A DNA stretch of 64,000 nt, taken from positions 34,321,133 through 34,385,132 of the forward strand of contig NC_061863.1 of the NCBI RefSeq assembly GCF_907164915.1, written 5' to 3'. Positions 47,252 to 56,939 of the stretch are shown piece after piece. Numbering within the stretch: position 1 is the stretch's first letter; every line of letters starts with the position of its first letter. Origin of the DNA: Impatiens glandulifera. Lineage: Eukaryota; Streptophyta; Magnoliopsida; Ericales; Balsaminaceae. Below the pieces are notes generated by a model. It was not told the DNA's origin, made no database searches, and was given only the letters and a program-made list of their open reading frames with translations. Both the position numbers and the translations under genes were made by a program.

Positions 47252-47935
47252 CAATTATTTAATAATTAATGTATAATTAAGTAATAATTATTACCGTCAC
47301 AGCAGTCCAAATGTAATTTAATTGATCAGCACTTAATGCCTTCCACTTCAGAAGACGGTGTGAGACAACTAAGGGGTCCCGCACAACCGACCCCACATGT
47401 CTAGACCACAGTGTTCTACCAGCACCGCCGGGCCTCCCATCTACCTCTCTAAAAGTCAGAGGCATCCTTGTCCCCGCTGGCCTCTTAGATAGCGCTATAT
47501 TATTGTTCTTCCCCCGTCTCTTACGGGCAGAAGATTCTTCAAAATTATCAAATTTATAATTAGATATGTGAATCAATTAAAACAATAACTAATTGTAAAA
47601 AAGTTACCTGTCGATGATGGGTCAGGAGTGGAACCGTGCTCCTCCTCGTCATCCTCCTCGTGAGGCTGCTCGTGACCCTCGTCGTCAGCCTCCTCGTCAT
47701 CCCCCATATATGCAAAAGTACTCTCTACAAACACTTCAGCCTCAGCAGCATCATTATCCTCGTCTGCGGGGGGAGCAGTAGCTATGTGCACCACAGCAAT
47801 AAGTGCTTGATCTCTAGAAGACGATCCTCGGAGCCTTAAGTTTTCTGATTGGGCAAGTAAGTTCTGGTATGTCTTAGACAGTTTACTGGATGTTTTCCTC
47901 ATACTCCACCAAGGTTCTTTACTACCTTTAGACAT

Positions 47936-49228
47936 TCTTAATGCATACCATTAATAAATGAGGGAATAATTGAAATAAAATAGTAATAAGAATGAATATA
48001 AAGTAAAAAATATAAATCTACCTAATTAATTAATCTGAACTATATGTTTGTAAACCGCGGTTTTATTTTTGTCACAATCTTCCAACCAGGTCGGGCTGAC
48101 ATATCAGGGGCGTAGAATACTTGTTTTGCTTGACTCGCCAATATATACGGGTCTTGACTTTGAATTTTCAAAATTCGGTTTACATTTACATTTATACTTA
48201 CCAAGGTTCTTTACATAATTTAACATTATTTCATTCATACACATTTTAAACCAATTCTAATCGAACATAATTTTATTCATACACAATTCATTCAAACATA
48301 TAACAATTTTAACCTAAATTCAAATCTAATTCAAAAACCTAAACTAACATCCACAAATCTAAATTTAACATAATCTAACATAAATCAAACCTAAACTAAC
48401 ATCAATAAAACTTCAATCTTAAAAAATATAACACAAATCAATCCTAACATAAATCAAACTTAAATCTAACATGAAAATTTAACATAACCATACATTAAAA
48501 CATTAATCAAAAAAACAACAATAACTAACTTTGCAAGAAATTAAAGAGCGACGTCGTAGTAGATCGAACAATAATAAACCAATTAATAAAACAATAAACT
48601 ATACTAAATCAATCCAATAATATAACATAAATCTAACATTAATCAACTATTTCAAACTCAAACTAACAAATTCTAACAATAATATAAACATAATTTTACA
48701 ATAATATAAACATAAATCCAACAAAAATATACAACATCTAAACCAAATTCAAACCATAAATCATCCCTATATCAAACCAAATTATCTAATTTTAATCCAA
48801 CCAAAACGTAAATATAATCTAATTCAAACCAAAATGAATCTAAATCGAACAAAATATAACTTCAATCAAAAACTTAACCCGAAACGAAATCTATTCCAAT
48901 TCAATTCAAACAAAATTTAACCTAAATCAATTCAATTCAATTCAAAATCAAAATCAAACCTAAATCAATTCAATTCAAAATCAAAATCAAAATCGAACCT
49001 AAATCAATTCATTTCGAAATCAAACATAAATCAATTCAATTCAAATCAAAATCAAACCTAAATCAATTCATTTCAAAATCAAACATAAATCAATTCAATT
49101 CAAAATCAAACCTAAATCAATTCAATTCAAACAAAATCTAACATAAATCAATCAAAATATAATCCAATTCAAACGAAACTAATCCAACAATTTATATAAA
49201 CTTAACTAACAAATTAAAAAATAAATTA
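47936..49228 (-). other. Probable first intron of the CACTA TnpA gene, G-poor plus strand
   Basis: A splice-donor-like AAAG/GTAATT (minus) lies near 49230 and an acceptor-like TTAAG precedes the ATG at 47935. From about 48240 to 49200 the plus strand has very few G and is largely AAATCAATTCAATTCAAAATC-like repeats with a period of roughly 40-45 bp. No coding is seen. Confidence 0.5.
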
Positions 49229-49545
49229 CCTTTACTGGGCAGCGGCGGAGCGGCGGAGAAGTCGGCGGCGGCAGGTGGAGGTTGCAGGTGGAGTCGTCCG
49301 GCAGGTGTAGTCGTTGGCTGTAGGTTGAATCACCGGCGAGATCCTCGGCAGCAGGATGAACCAGCAGCAGCAGCGAGATCTAACGGCGTCGTCAATGGCG
49401 GGTTCCGTTGAGGGGGTCTTCAATAGGCGGGGACGTCGGCGTCATCGGGGGTCTCCAATATTGTGTCGTCGGCGGCGAGGGAGGATCGACGGGCTGGGTG
49501 ACAGAAAGAGGGATCGGGGAGAGAGAGGGGACCAGGGAAAGAAGA
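49229..49545 (-). promoter_or_regulatory. GC-rich untranslated first exon of the CACTA element
   Basis: Strongly GC-rich with GGCGGC/CGGAGC trinucleotide runs, in contrast to AT-rich surroundings. A TATA-like box (minus TATAATAAAAA) at 49551-49563 lies on its upstream side and a good splice donor at its downstream end. En/Spm has exactly this order: subterminal repeats, promoter, GC-rich control exon, intron. Short frames within it are not supported as protein. Confidence 0.55.
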
Positions 49546-49564
49546 GGGTTTTTATTATAAAAAA

Positions 49565-49719
49565 GGTCATTTCCGAAAGTTTATTTGAAAACTTTCGGTT
49601 TTGACCATGGTCAATTCCGAAAGTTTTCAAATAAACTTTCGGTTTTGACAATGGTCAATTCCGAAAGTTTTCAAATAATCTTTCGGTTTTGACCATGGTC
49701 AATTCCAATAGTTTTCAAA
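49565..49719. repeat. CACTA subterminal repeats, right side, cut by A2
   Basis: Tandem units of about 52 bp: CCGAAAGTTTTCAAATAAAC, TTTCGGTTTTGACCATGG and TCAATT in series. The array continues after A2 at 63186. Confidence 0.85.
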
Positions 49720-49724
49720 TAAAC

Positions 49725-50885
49725 TATTAGGATCTAGGTCGCGGCTGGAGGACCGGGGTCTGGCCGGTTAGCGCGTTTCACTCAAAGGGTGGTGATTAAT
49801 CCGGTTAGAAATTAATATCGGGGTTTCAATACTACATAAACTGTCACAAACCCTTGAATCAGGTTCAAGCGCAGAAGTGGTTTGTTTCAGGTTTAAGCAG
49901 CACACTCACGTGATAGACAGAACCGAATTTGGATAAGACAGGTTTGGAAGTTGCTGGGTCGGTTTTGGATCTTAGTAATTCGGTTTAGGTAATGTAGAGT
50001 CTGTCGAAACGGTTAGTGCAGATCGGTTATAAAGTAAAGAAAGCATAAAGTAAGTAACAAGACAGATTTTTATGGATGTTCGGAGATGAAACTCATACGT
50101 CACCCCTTCCTCTCGAAACCGCGAGAAGGATATTCACTAAGGAATACAAACAATCCGATCGAGACTTATTTCCTGCTCGATAACACCCGTACAATTTTAA
50201 CCGAAATTGTAGAATTACACTTTGAATAAGCACTTTAAGCTTTATAGAGATAGAACACAATGTTAAGAATTCAGAACTTGTAATCTTCAAAAATCCCTTA
50301 TGTGTCCCTCATTTATTCCTCTTCAGCTCCTTTTATAGGTGAAATGTGCCAACGGTCACATTTCATTTTCTTGAATCTGATTGGTTGAGCAGAGGTTCAG
50401 TGTGTAGGTCAAACCGGCTAGGTTTGTCTCTTACTCAATGTGGTAACTATCGGTTAGACAGTTGTCTGTACTTGGAAGATTGCCTTTCTGATTTATCCTG
50501 AAGTGGAAAGATCTTGTAGGACGGTTTCCTGTAGCCTGCAGACTTTTCTCAGACTTGTATGAATATGGCAATGTTTAGTCTGTTCCTTTGGCATCATTCT
50601 CAACAGATACTCGAAGTATCTTTTTATACTGGTCGGTGATGTATGTTAACCGATGACTTCCGGTTTTTCCTTGGCTTCTAAATGACCGACTGTCTGGTGT
50701 TTCCAGCCTTCTGTTTTGACCGATTCTGTCTTTCTTGTTCGGTCAAGTTTTTGGTCGGTTTGATGACTTGACTGGTGGAGTTTCTTAACCGGTTGAGTGA
50801 TTTGACCGGTCCGGTTCTTTGTTTGTTCCTGCATAGGAAGTTTGTTTGTGTTAGGTTCTATTAACCGGTCTAATTTTATCTAACA
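49725..50885 (-). repeat. 3' LTR of A2
   Basis: 1161 bp. Starts TATTAGGATC (TG mutated to TA) and ends TCTAACA. It lacks about 30 bp present in the other LTR near 62700. Confidence 0.93.
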
Positions 50886-50899
50886 ATTTCTCTCTTTTT
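50886..50899 (-). promoter_or_regulatory. Polypurine tract of A2
   Basis: Minus strand AAAAAGAGAGAAAT immediately before the 3' LTR. Confidence 0.75.
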
Positions 50900-51134
50900 G
50901 ATTATTTTATTTAAAATTATCAAAATCATGTAAGGTTGCAAATGTAGGCCGGTTTTGTTTTTAAGAGTTTTTTTTGTCCGGATTTTTGGAAACTGTCTTG
51001 GGAGAATTTTTCGAAAAATTTTGGAAAAGTTTGAGAAAAATTTATCCCTTTTATCTTATCAATTTCTCTCTTTTTGATTATTTTATTTAAAATATTCAAA
51101 ATCATGTAAGGTTGCAAATGTAGGCCGGTTTCCA
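50886..51134. repeat. Direct duplication of the polypurine-tract region
   Basis: About 70 bp beginning ATTTCTCTCTTTTTGATTAT at 50886 recurs at about 51060, including GTAAGGTTGCAAATGTAGGC, so the element has two polypurine tracts about 174 bp apart. Confidence 0.8.
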
Positions 51135-51143
51135 AAAATAACT

Positions 51144-53891
51144 TTATATATAAGTAAAGATACCGCAGAAGGGTAAAATATTATATATGTAGAAACCGAA
51201 GTAAACATAAGTAAAGATAGAAAAGAAAGCCCCTATTTCGTCAATCTGGACAAAAGGGAATTGTTCCATCAGTTCATCCGTTGGTTGTCCCTTAGCCGGT
51301 TGAGCCGGCCTTGAAGAGGAACCTCCAGCCCCTGAGGTGTCCGTGTTAGTAGATAGCGGTTGACCGATCGTTCTGATTGGAACCGCATCGAAAACCCGTT
51401 GTCTTGTGAGTTGCGGTTGAAGATCTTCTTCGAAATCATCCTCGGTGTGCAGATTCGGGTTGAGCGGAGGGTCAACAACCGTCTCGGTGATTCTGTCCAG
51501 CATCTCAGTGACTTGAGCCTTCTTTAAAGGAGCCTTCCTTTTTCGTGTCGCCGGAACCGAAAAGGAACGAGCCGCCTGGGACCTCTTGTGAGCCTTTTCG
51601 AAGTTGTGGTATGTGTCTTGTTGAACCTTTAACCGGTTAGCTTCTTCGGCTTGTTTGGCCGCCATGGTTTTTGCGAATTCCGGATTTTTGGCCGTTAATT
51701 GTCATATGTGGGCGGCGAAGTTCGCATCATACCATGCCGGCCCCTTCTGTGTCTGGTTCTGCTCATCCAGCGCATCCTGAAGTTCCTTAGCCGCCCGAGC
51801 GTTCGCCTCCTCAATCGCTTTATCGGCTGTCAGCTTGGTCTTTATTAACTCTGCCACCTGTTCGGTGACCGCTTTGAGATCGACTTCAAGTTTGTTGTTC
51901 CTTTCCTCAAGGGTTGCATTCTTCTCTTCAAGATGTATGACCCTGTCTAGTGTCGAATCAGCTTGGGTACTTGACCGCCCCAGGTCCTCATCGACCTTTG
52001 TAAGCCGATGCTCGGTCTTTTCTTGAGACCGTTCCATCTCTGCTACCCTTTGGCTGACCGACTTGAGGTCATCCACCAACTTCGGAGCCATATCCTCCAA
52101 GGCCATTGTTCGCTTAAGATGAGCGCCATACAGTACATCGGCATGACCGTAGCTGGTTTCGACCGACGTGATCCGCTTATCCGCCATGCCAAGATCATTC
52201 CTTGTTGTATCGGCCAACTTGATTGCTTGAACCGCGGCTTTCTTAATTTTCCTCTTCCAGGGCTTAACCGCGTCGTTGACAAACTATTCAATGAGAGTCT
52301 TGACTCTTTCTTTTGTTACGGCCGGTTCTGAATCCCCGGTTTGAACAGATGCGCGTAGGCCGGTGAGAGGAGTCTTTATCCTATCGTCGGTTATGTTGAT
52401 TGTCTGATCCGCTGGAGGAGACGTATCGCCCGGATTTTGACCGTCAATATTCTCATGAGGCGGAGAGTGCATTGTATCTTGTTGTTCGAGCACCGCTTCA
52501 AGCCGCGCCACTTTGTCGATGAACTCTACTTTCTTGACCGCAAGTAACTCCAACACCAAGAGTTGTAGTTAAGAATTCGGTGTTCCCGGAATATACTTTT
52601 CTGTTAGGCGTTGAATATGAACCGCTAGCTTTTGTAACCAAGCACGCGGTTCCACTATTGTGTGTCGGTCCAAGGCTTCGTTGGGATCCTTAGCTTTTGT
52701 CAGGTTGATGACTTCTTCCTCCATCTCCATCAACCTTTCGAATTTCTGTTCAGCGGTTAGACCCGGTAGCATTTGTTTGTAGAATAGTTCAGTCCGGTAC
52801 TGGAACCACTGTAAGAATACGTCGGATACCTCCTGGGCTTGTAGATGGATTTCCTCCATGATTCTGCGCACGATTTTCTCGGTCACCTCCTGGGTGTTGT
52901 CGTTAGCATGAACATTTTATTCCTCAGGGCCCTCTACACCAGTATCGGCATTTTCAAGATTGGCCGATTGTTCCTCGTCCCTCGGTCCTTTTCCTTTACC
53001 GGACTCATTATCTTCGGTATTCTATGAAGAGGTTCGGTCAGAGCTAGAGGCCGAATCGTCCTCATTTTGCGTTTCGGATGGTGGATCTGCGAATTCTATC
53101 GGTTGTTTGTCTTTCTTGCTTCCGAATTTCACTTTTACCGGAGCTGCCTTTTTAGCGCCTATCTTCTTTCGGCCACCTTTAGAGACCTTCCTGTTGCTCT
53201 TACTTTCCTTGAATTGGCGAGATCTTATGATTTTGCTAGAAGAGAGAAGAACACCTAGACCGGTATTGATGTTGTAATGGAGCATAATTTTCCCGAGTGG
53301 GATGGCGTAACCCCATTACCGGGTGGAATCTAGTATCACCATTTCCTTTAGGTTGTTGAAAATTTCCTTCGCCCAGTTTATTCTGATGTCGTTTAGTAAA
53401 CCGGCAAGCATCTCGATTTTCGCCTTGGTGATACTGTCAAAATTTCCCCCTCTCGCCTGGACCGATTTGGTGAAGATATCACATAACGGTATGTATTCCG
53501 GTCGAAGTGATGATTTTATTCCGGAGACTTCTATAGGAACCGCGGTTGCCGAGAGAACCTGGCAAGCCGCCTCGAAGGTCTCTCGATCTAGATCTGCCGA
53601 AATGTTGCTTCCTTCCATTGGTAGGTGTAGGATTTCAGCGACCGACTCTTCGGTTTGTTCGAACTGTTGACCGCCGACGGTTGCGGTTATTGTTCTTCCG
53701 GTGAGAGATGCGGTTTTAAAGAATTCCTCAATTGCTTCCTTGTATAGAACAAACGGACCACCTAAGAAGTGTTCGAGTCCGGACTCGGAGATCCGGGATA
53801 GGACTTGCTTTGCCGGTGCCGAACCGTTTTCTCGGATTTCTTCAAAGTCCACATGGACGATATGTTTGAATAGTGCGGAATCACGACCCAT
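51144..53891 (-). pseudogene. A2 accessory ORF-c, large coiled-coil protein, nonsense-decayed
   Basis: From ATG 53891 (MGRDSALFKHIVHVDFEEI) to 51144, about 915 codons in one single frame, broken only by six in-frame stops (53316, 53022, 52917, 52569, 52284, 51702). N-terminal family domain: SESGLEHFLGGPFVLYKEAI, EEFFKTASLTG, ATVGGQQFEQ, ILHLPMEG, INWAKEIFNNL. Then come a basic region (GRKKIGAKKA), an acidic Ser-rich part and a helical segment (QWFQYRTELFYKQMLPG). A long coiled coil follows (VIHLEEKNATLEERNNKLEV), then a nuclear-localisation-like TRKRKAPLKK. The last 30 residues are hydrophobic and aromatic (GAFFSIFTYVYFGFYIYNIL). The position is that of the env-like ORF in SIRE elements. Function unknown. 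Confidence 0.75.
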
Positions 53892-54514
53892 TGTTGATGA
53901 TTGAATCGAGAGAGCAAGAGAGAGTTGTCTTGAGAGAGTTTGAGAAAGTTGAGAGCTAGAGAGAGAAAGCCGTTTCGCGTAAGAATGAACTAAAATGGCC
54001 AAGGACCCCTTTTATAGTTGCGGTTTGGAATCCCAACCGTCGCAAACCGTCCCATCACCTTTAGGCGGGAATTTTCCCTCCAAGTGCATTGGGCGGCAAA
54101 CAATGGGCGGCAAGCCAAAAGGCGGCAATCAAAAGGCGGCAATCCATGGGCGGCAATCCGAGGGCAAGTGAAATCGGGAAACCAAAGGCGGGATGTTTGA
54201 GAGGGAGTCTTTGGGGGGGAAATTTCCCTCCAAAGAATTTGAGTGATCTTTTGATTTCGATTTTGATGAGGCGGTCCCTTTTTGAAACCGTTTATGAAGT
54301 GATGTGATTTATTAACCGCAGTTTTTTATTTTGTCCGGATTTTTCAACGAAGACGAATTGATTTATTGATATTAACCGGTTAGTTAGATGGATGTTCAAC
54401 TTTTGACCCGGTTATTAAACTGAAATGGATTTTTCATTGAAGAAAGAATACAAGATAGAAACCGAAACATGGATCGGTTTAAAAATAGAAATACATAAGA
54501 AAGAGAGATACAAT
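53892..54514 (-). promoter_or_regulatory. Spacer and promoter of ORF-c
   Basis: A TATA box (minus TATAAAAG) at 54009-54016 lies 118 bp upstream of the ORF-c ATG. Further upstream is a run of GGGCGGCAA/AAAGGCGGCAATC repeats (54085-54200), absent from the other spacers. No coding. Confidence 0.5.
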
Positions 54515-55216
54515 TTATGTAATAACTGCCCTAGAAAGCTTTTCTTCCACCCCATCCATATCTAGGATGTTTGAAGGAGATGTCGGTATGCCCGGTCCAA
54601 ATTCTGGACGGTACTTGAGAATGAGCCGACTGATGTGAGGAGCATAACCGAGACCTTTCTTGGTCATTACCATAGTTTTCAGATTTTGGAAAATGACCGA
54701 TGACCAATTGATAGGCGTATTGCTAACAATGTAGGTCATCATGTCAAACATTCTTTTCGAGTAGCGTTGATTAGGAGATTGGCAAATGATAGATCGGTTA
54801 ACAATCTTATAGAGGAGTTGAATGTGGTGGGCAAGGCGGGTTTTCAGCCCGTAGTTTTCCACCGGTACGTCGGTTCCGGAGAAAAATTCGGAGTAATCGG
54901 TTGCTGCACTTCCCACCCGGGTTGGGAAGTCGGAAAACCCTTCTGTGGGCAGGTTGAACATTTGAGCAAACTCGGCTTCATCCAGCCAGAAGATGTGATC
55001 TCTCACTGTGGAAACAATGTAGTTTCCTCTTATACAAGCACTTCTGAAGAAGGTCTTGACATCCGGAAGAAGTATGGGACCGGATTCTTCGAGAAAGGTG
55101 CGAAGACCGGTGTCAATGAGGGATTCAAACATGAGCTCCTTGGTTTCCAGATCCACATGTTCCATACATGAATCGAAATCGATGCTCAAGAAGTTTCCTA
55201 GAGTTCAGCTCGGCAT
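54515..55216 (-). pseudogene. A2 accessory ORF-b
   Basis: The ATG at 55216 is followed by Pro, Ser and TGA (55205-55207), the same nonsense codon as in A1. After it the frame is open for 224 codons to 54515. Family domain: SIDFDSCMEHVDLETKELMF, DTGLRTFLEESGP, DVKTFFRSACI, STVRDHIFWLDEAEFAQMF, LPTEGFSDFP, then YKIVNRSI, TPINWSSVIFQNLK and YAPHISRLIL. No catalytic motif recognised. Translation could begin at the internal Met (MEHVD or MFESL), or the TGA may be an old disabling mutation inherited by both copies. Confidence 0.72.
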
Positions 55217-55291
55217 GATTCAAACTTTGCTAAGAGAGAGAGTTCAAGAAATGTTGTGTTGAGATGTGTCAAGTTGATTAAGGGGTGGCTT

Positions 55292-55299
55292 CTTATATA
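55292..55299 (-). promoter_or_regulatory. TATA box upstream of A2 ORF-b
   Basis: Minus strand TATATAAG, 76 bp upstream of the ATG; it is conserved in position with 477-485 in A1. The surrounding 55217-55663 spacer has no coding capacity. Confidence 0.5.
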
Positions 55300-55663
55300 G
55301 ATCCTGTTTTGGAGGGAAAATATCAGCATTTAATGTTGAAGATCTGTTTTGTCTTATTAATGAAGAGAATATTTATGTTTCCAAAACGTATTGGGAAGAG
55401 GTTACTTTTGACCGGTTGCGGAGCTCGAGGTAAGAATCTGGTTCAAAGGTAACCAAGTTGGTTGGATAGTAATTACTCATGTAGTTGGGAGTTACTACAG
55501 TAATTGAATGTTACTTTTCATTAATGACGGATGTTACAATGAACTGAAAAGTAATCGATTGAAACCGAAGATAACATAAACCAAGCCTAAATAAGCATAA
55601 GAAAGTTGAACAAAGATACAATCGGTTCGTGCAGCAAAATGACCGGTTGTAGGAAGGAGTGAC

Positions 55664-56426
55664 TTAATATCTGTTGGAGTTGGTGTGACCGTTGGAGCTG
55701 ATGTGGCGGTTCCTCCTCTTCCAAGCTTTTTCAAACCGCTCATAAAATGAGTCGGTGACTTCCTTGGTGAGTACCTGGGCTTGGTTCAATCCTTCGCCTG
55801 GACAGGTTGGAACTCCAAGCTCCAGAAGCAGACAACTTAGTTGAGGAACGAGACCGACTGTTCGAACGCCAATCATCCAGATTAGGACGTCGAACAACAC
55901 CCTTGACCAGTTGACCGGTGTACTCGTGGTTATAGCGGCCATGATGTTGAAAGCAGCGGTACAATACGTGTTAGTAACATCCCTTCCCAGGATGCCTCGA
56001 CCGATCACGTCGTTGAGAAGCTGATACTCAGCTTTCAACAGTGACTTGGCACCATGGTCAACAACTGGTTGATTTGACCGGGCAAAGGCTAAGGATATCT
56101 CGGCTTTTAGTTCAGTCGGTTCATTGAGGTCGGTCAGCCCTTGCTTTTGGTAGGTCGAAACATCTTGCGAAGTCACTTTCGGTGAAATCGAATACGATTC
56201 CTCCCACTTTTGACTGAATATGTGTGTCAAAGTGAGAAGTTCCTCGGAAAACCCTGGCATTGTAGAAGAACTCCAAGACAGATTCCGGAAAGATGACATG
56301 TTTGTCATCTAGAAGGTGTTTGAGACCAGTGTCTTCAAGTGACTTAATCATCTTGAAGACTTCATAATGCTCAGTGCTTTGAGCAGACTCAAAATCCACT
56401 TGAAGGATGTTTGGAAACTAAGACAT
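55664..56426 (-). pseudogene. A2 accessory ORF-a
   Basis: ATG 56426, third codon TAG (Gln in A1). The family domain is open from 56399 (DFESAQSTEHYEVFKMIKSL, DTGLKHLLDDK, SKVGGIVFDFTESDFARC). A one-base deletion near 56155 shifts into the second part, which runs to 55664 (QGLTDLNEPTEL, NDVIGRGILGRDV, TPVNWSRVLFDVL, basic KAWKRRNR tail). It is clearly the ortholog of 863-1624 in A1 and a paralog of ORF-b and ORF-c in the same element. Confidence 0.75.
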
Positions 56427-56485
56427 TTTGTCTTAGTGAGAGAATGAGTTATGTCTTGTGATTGTTTTGTTTAAGGTTTGCCTAA

Positions 56486-56493
56486 CTTATATA
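56486..56493 (-). promoter_or_regulatory. TATA box upstream of A2 ORF-a
   Basis: Minus strand TATATAAG, 60 bp upstream of the ATG. The 56494-56939 interval between pol and this box is non-coding. Confidence 0.5.
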
Positions 56494-56939
56494 TTAGTGG
56501 AAGGATGATCTTATTATTCAGTGTGTCATAGGTAATGATGTCTATTAACCATATGATAAAGTATTTTGCATGAAATAAGTATGTCTACAGCCTAGGATGT
56601 TGGTCATAGACCTGGACTGTGAAAGATATCATATCTTCACGTCTTTTGAGGTATGACCATTTTACTTTGAAAAGGCAGTTTTTCAGAACAGATAAGTTTA
56701 AACACAGATAATTATTCCACTTTCGTTCGGAGGACAAATAATCCGAAATAAGCTATTTCCAAACCAGTCAGTTATCAGTTGTTCGTCCCGATGCGGTTAT
56801 TTGGTGCATGCACTAAGTAACCGGTCGGTTTACTCTAACTGATATACCAGGCGGTTCTTCCATAGATATCCTGGGAAATTTGGAATCCTACAGTTTAGGA
56901 GGAACTACCGGTTTTGTGTGTTCGAACCGATTTCCCTTT

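Larger units (their letters stand above)
34981..47935 (-). pseudogene. TnpA-like CACTA transposase gene (Transposase_24 type), interrupted by B2
   Basis: Exons on the minus strand, in order. 47935-about 47606: MSKGSKEPWWSMRKTSSKLS then a very acidic tail; donor GTAACT. About 47540-47292: KRPAGTRMPLTFREVDGRPG and WSRHVGSVVRDPLVVSHRLLK, the Transposase_24 hallmark; donor GTAATA. B2 lies in the next intron. About 36100-35873: EMEHAKQIWDR, DYDRDDWEFVCRNYFFTEKFK. About 35809-35711: KKLKFPHHTGS. About 35645-35525: EMGRAPFVIEVFKKTRTPKP. About 35460-34981: coiled coil LKLEELEKRDEERMRTIQEM. TnpA binds the subterminal repeats during transposition. In-frame TGA codons interrupt the HHTGS exon (about 35740) and the last exon (about 35317). 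Exon limits are by eye from GT/AG. Confidence 0.75.

Noticed and set aside
49232..49651. Arg- and Pro-rich short proteins in the GC-rich region
   Set aside because: GC-rich trinucleotide sequence gives long frames on both strands; the position fits an untranslated exon.
52008..53670. Plus-strand frames opposite ORF-c
   Set aside because: Antisense shadows of the minus-strand coding frame.
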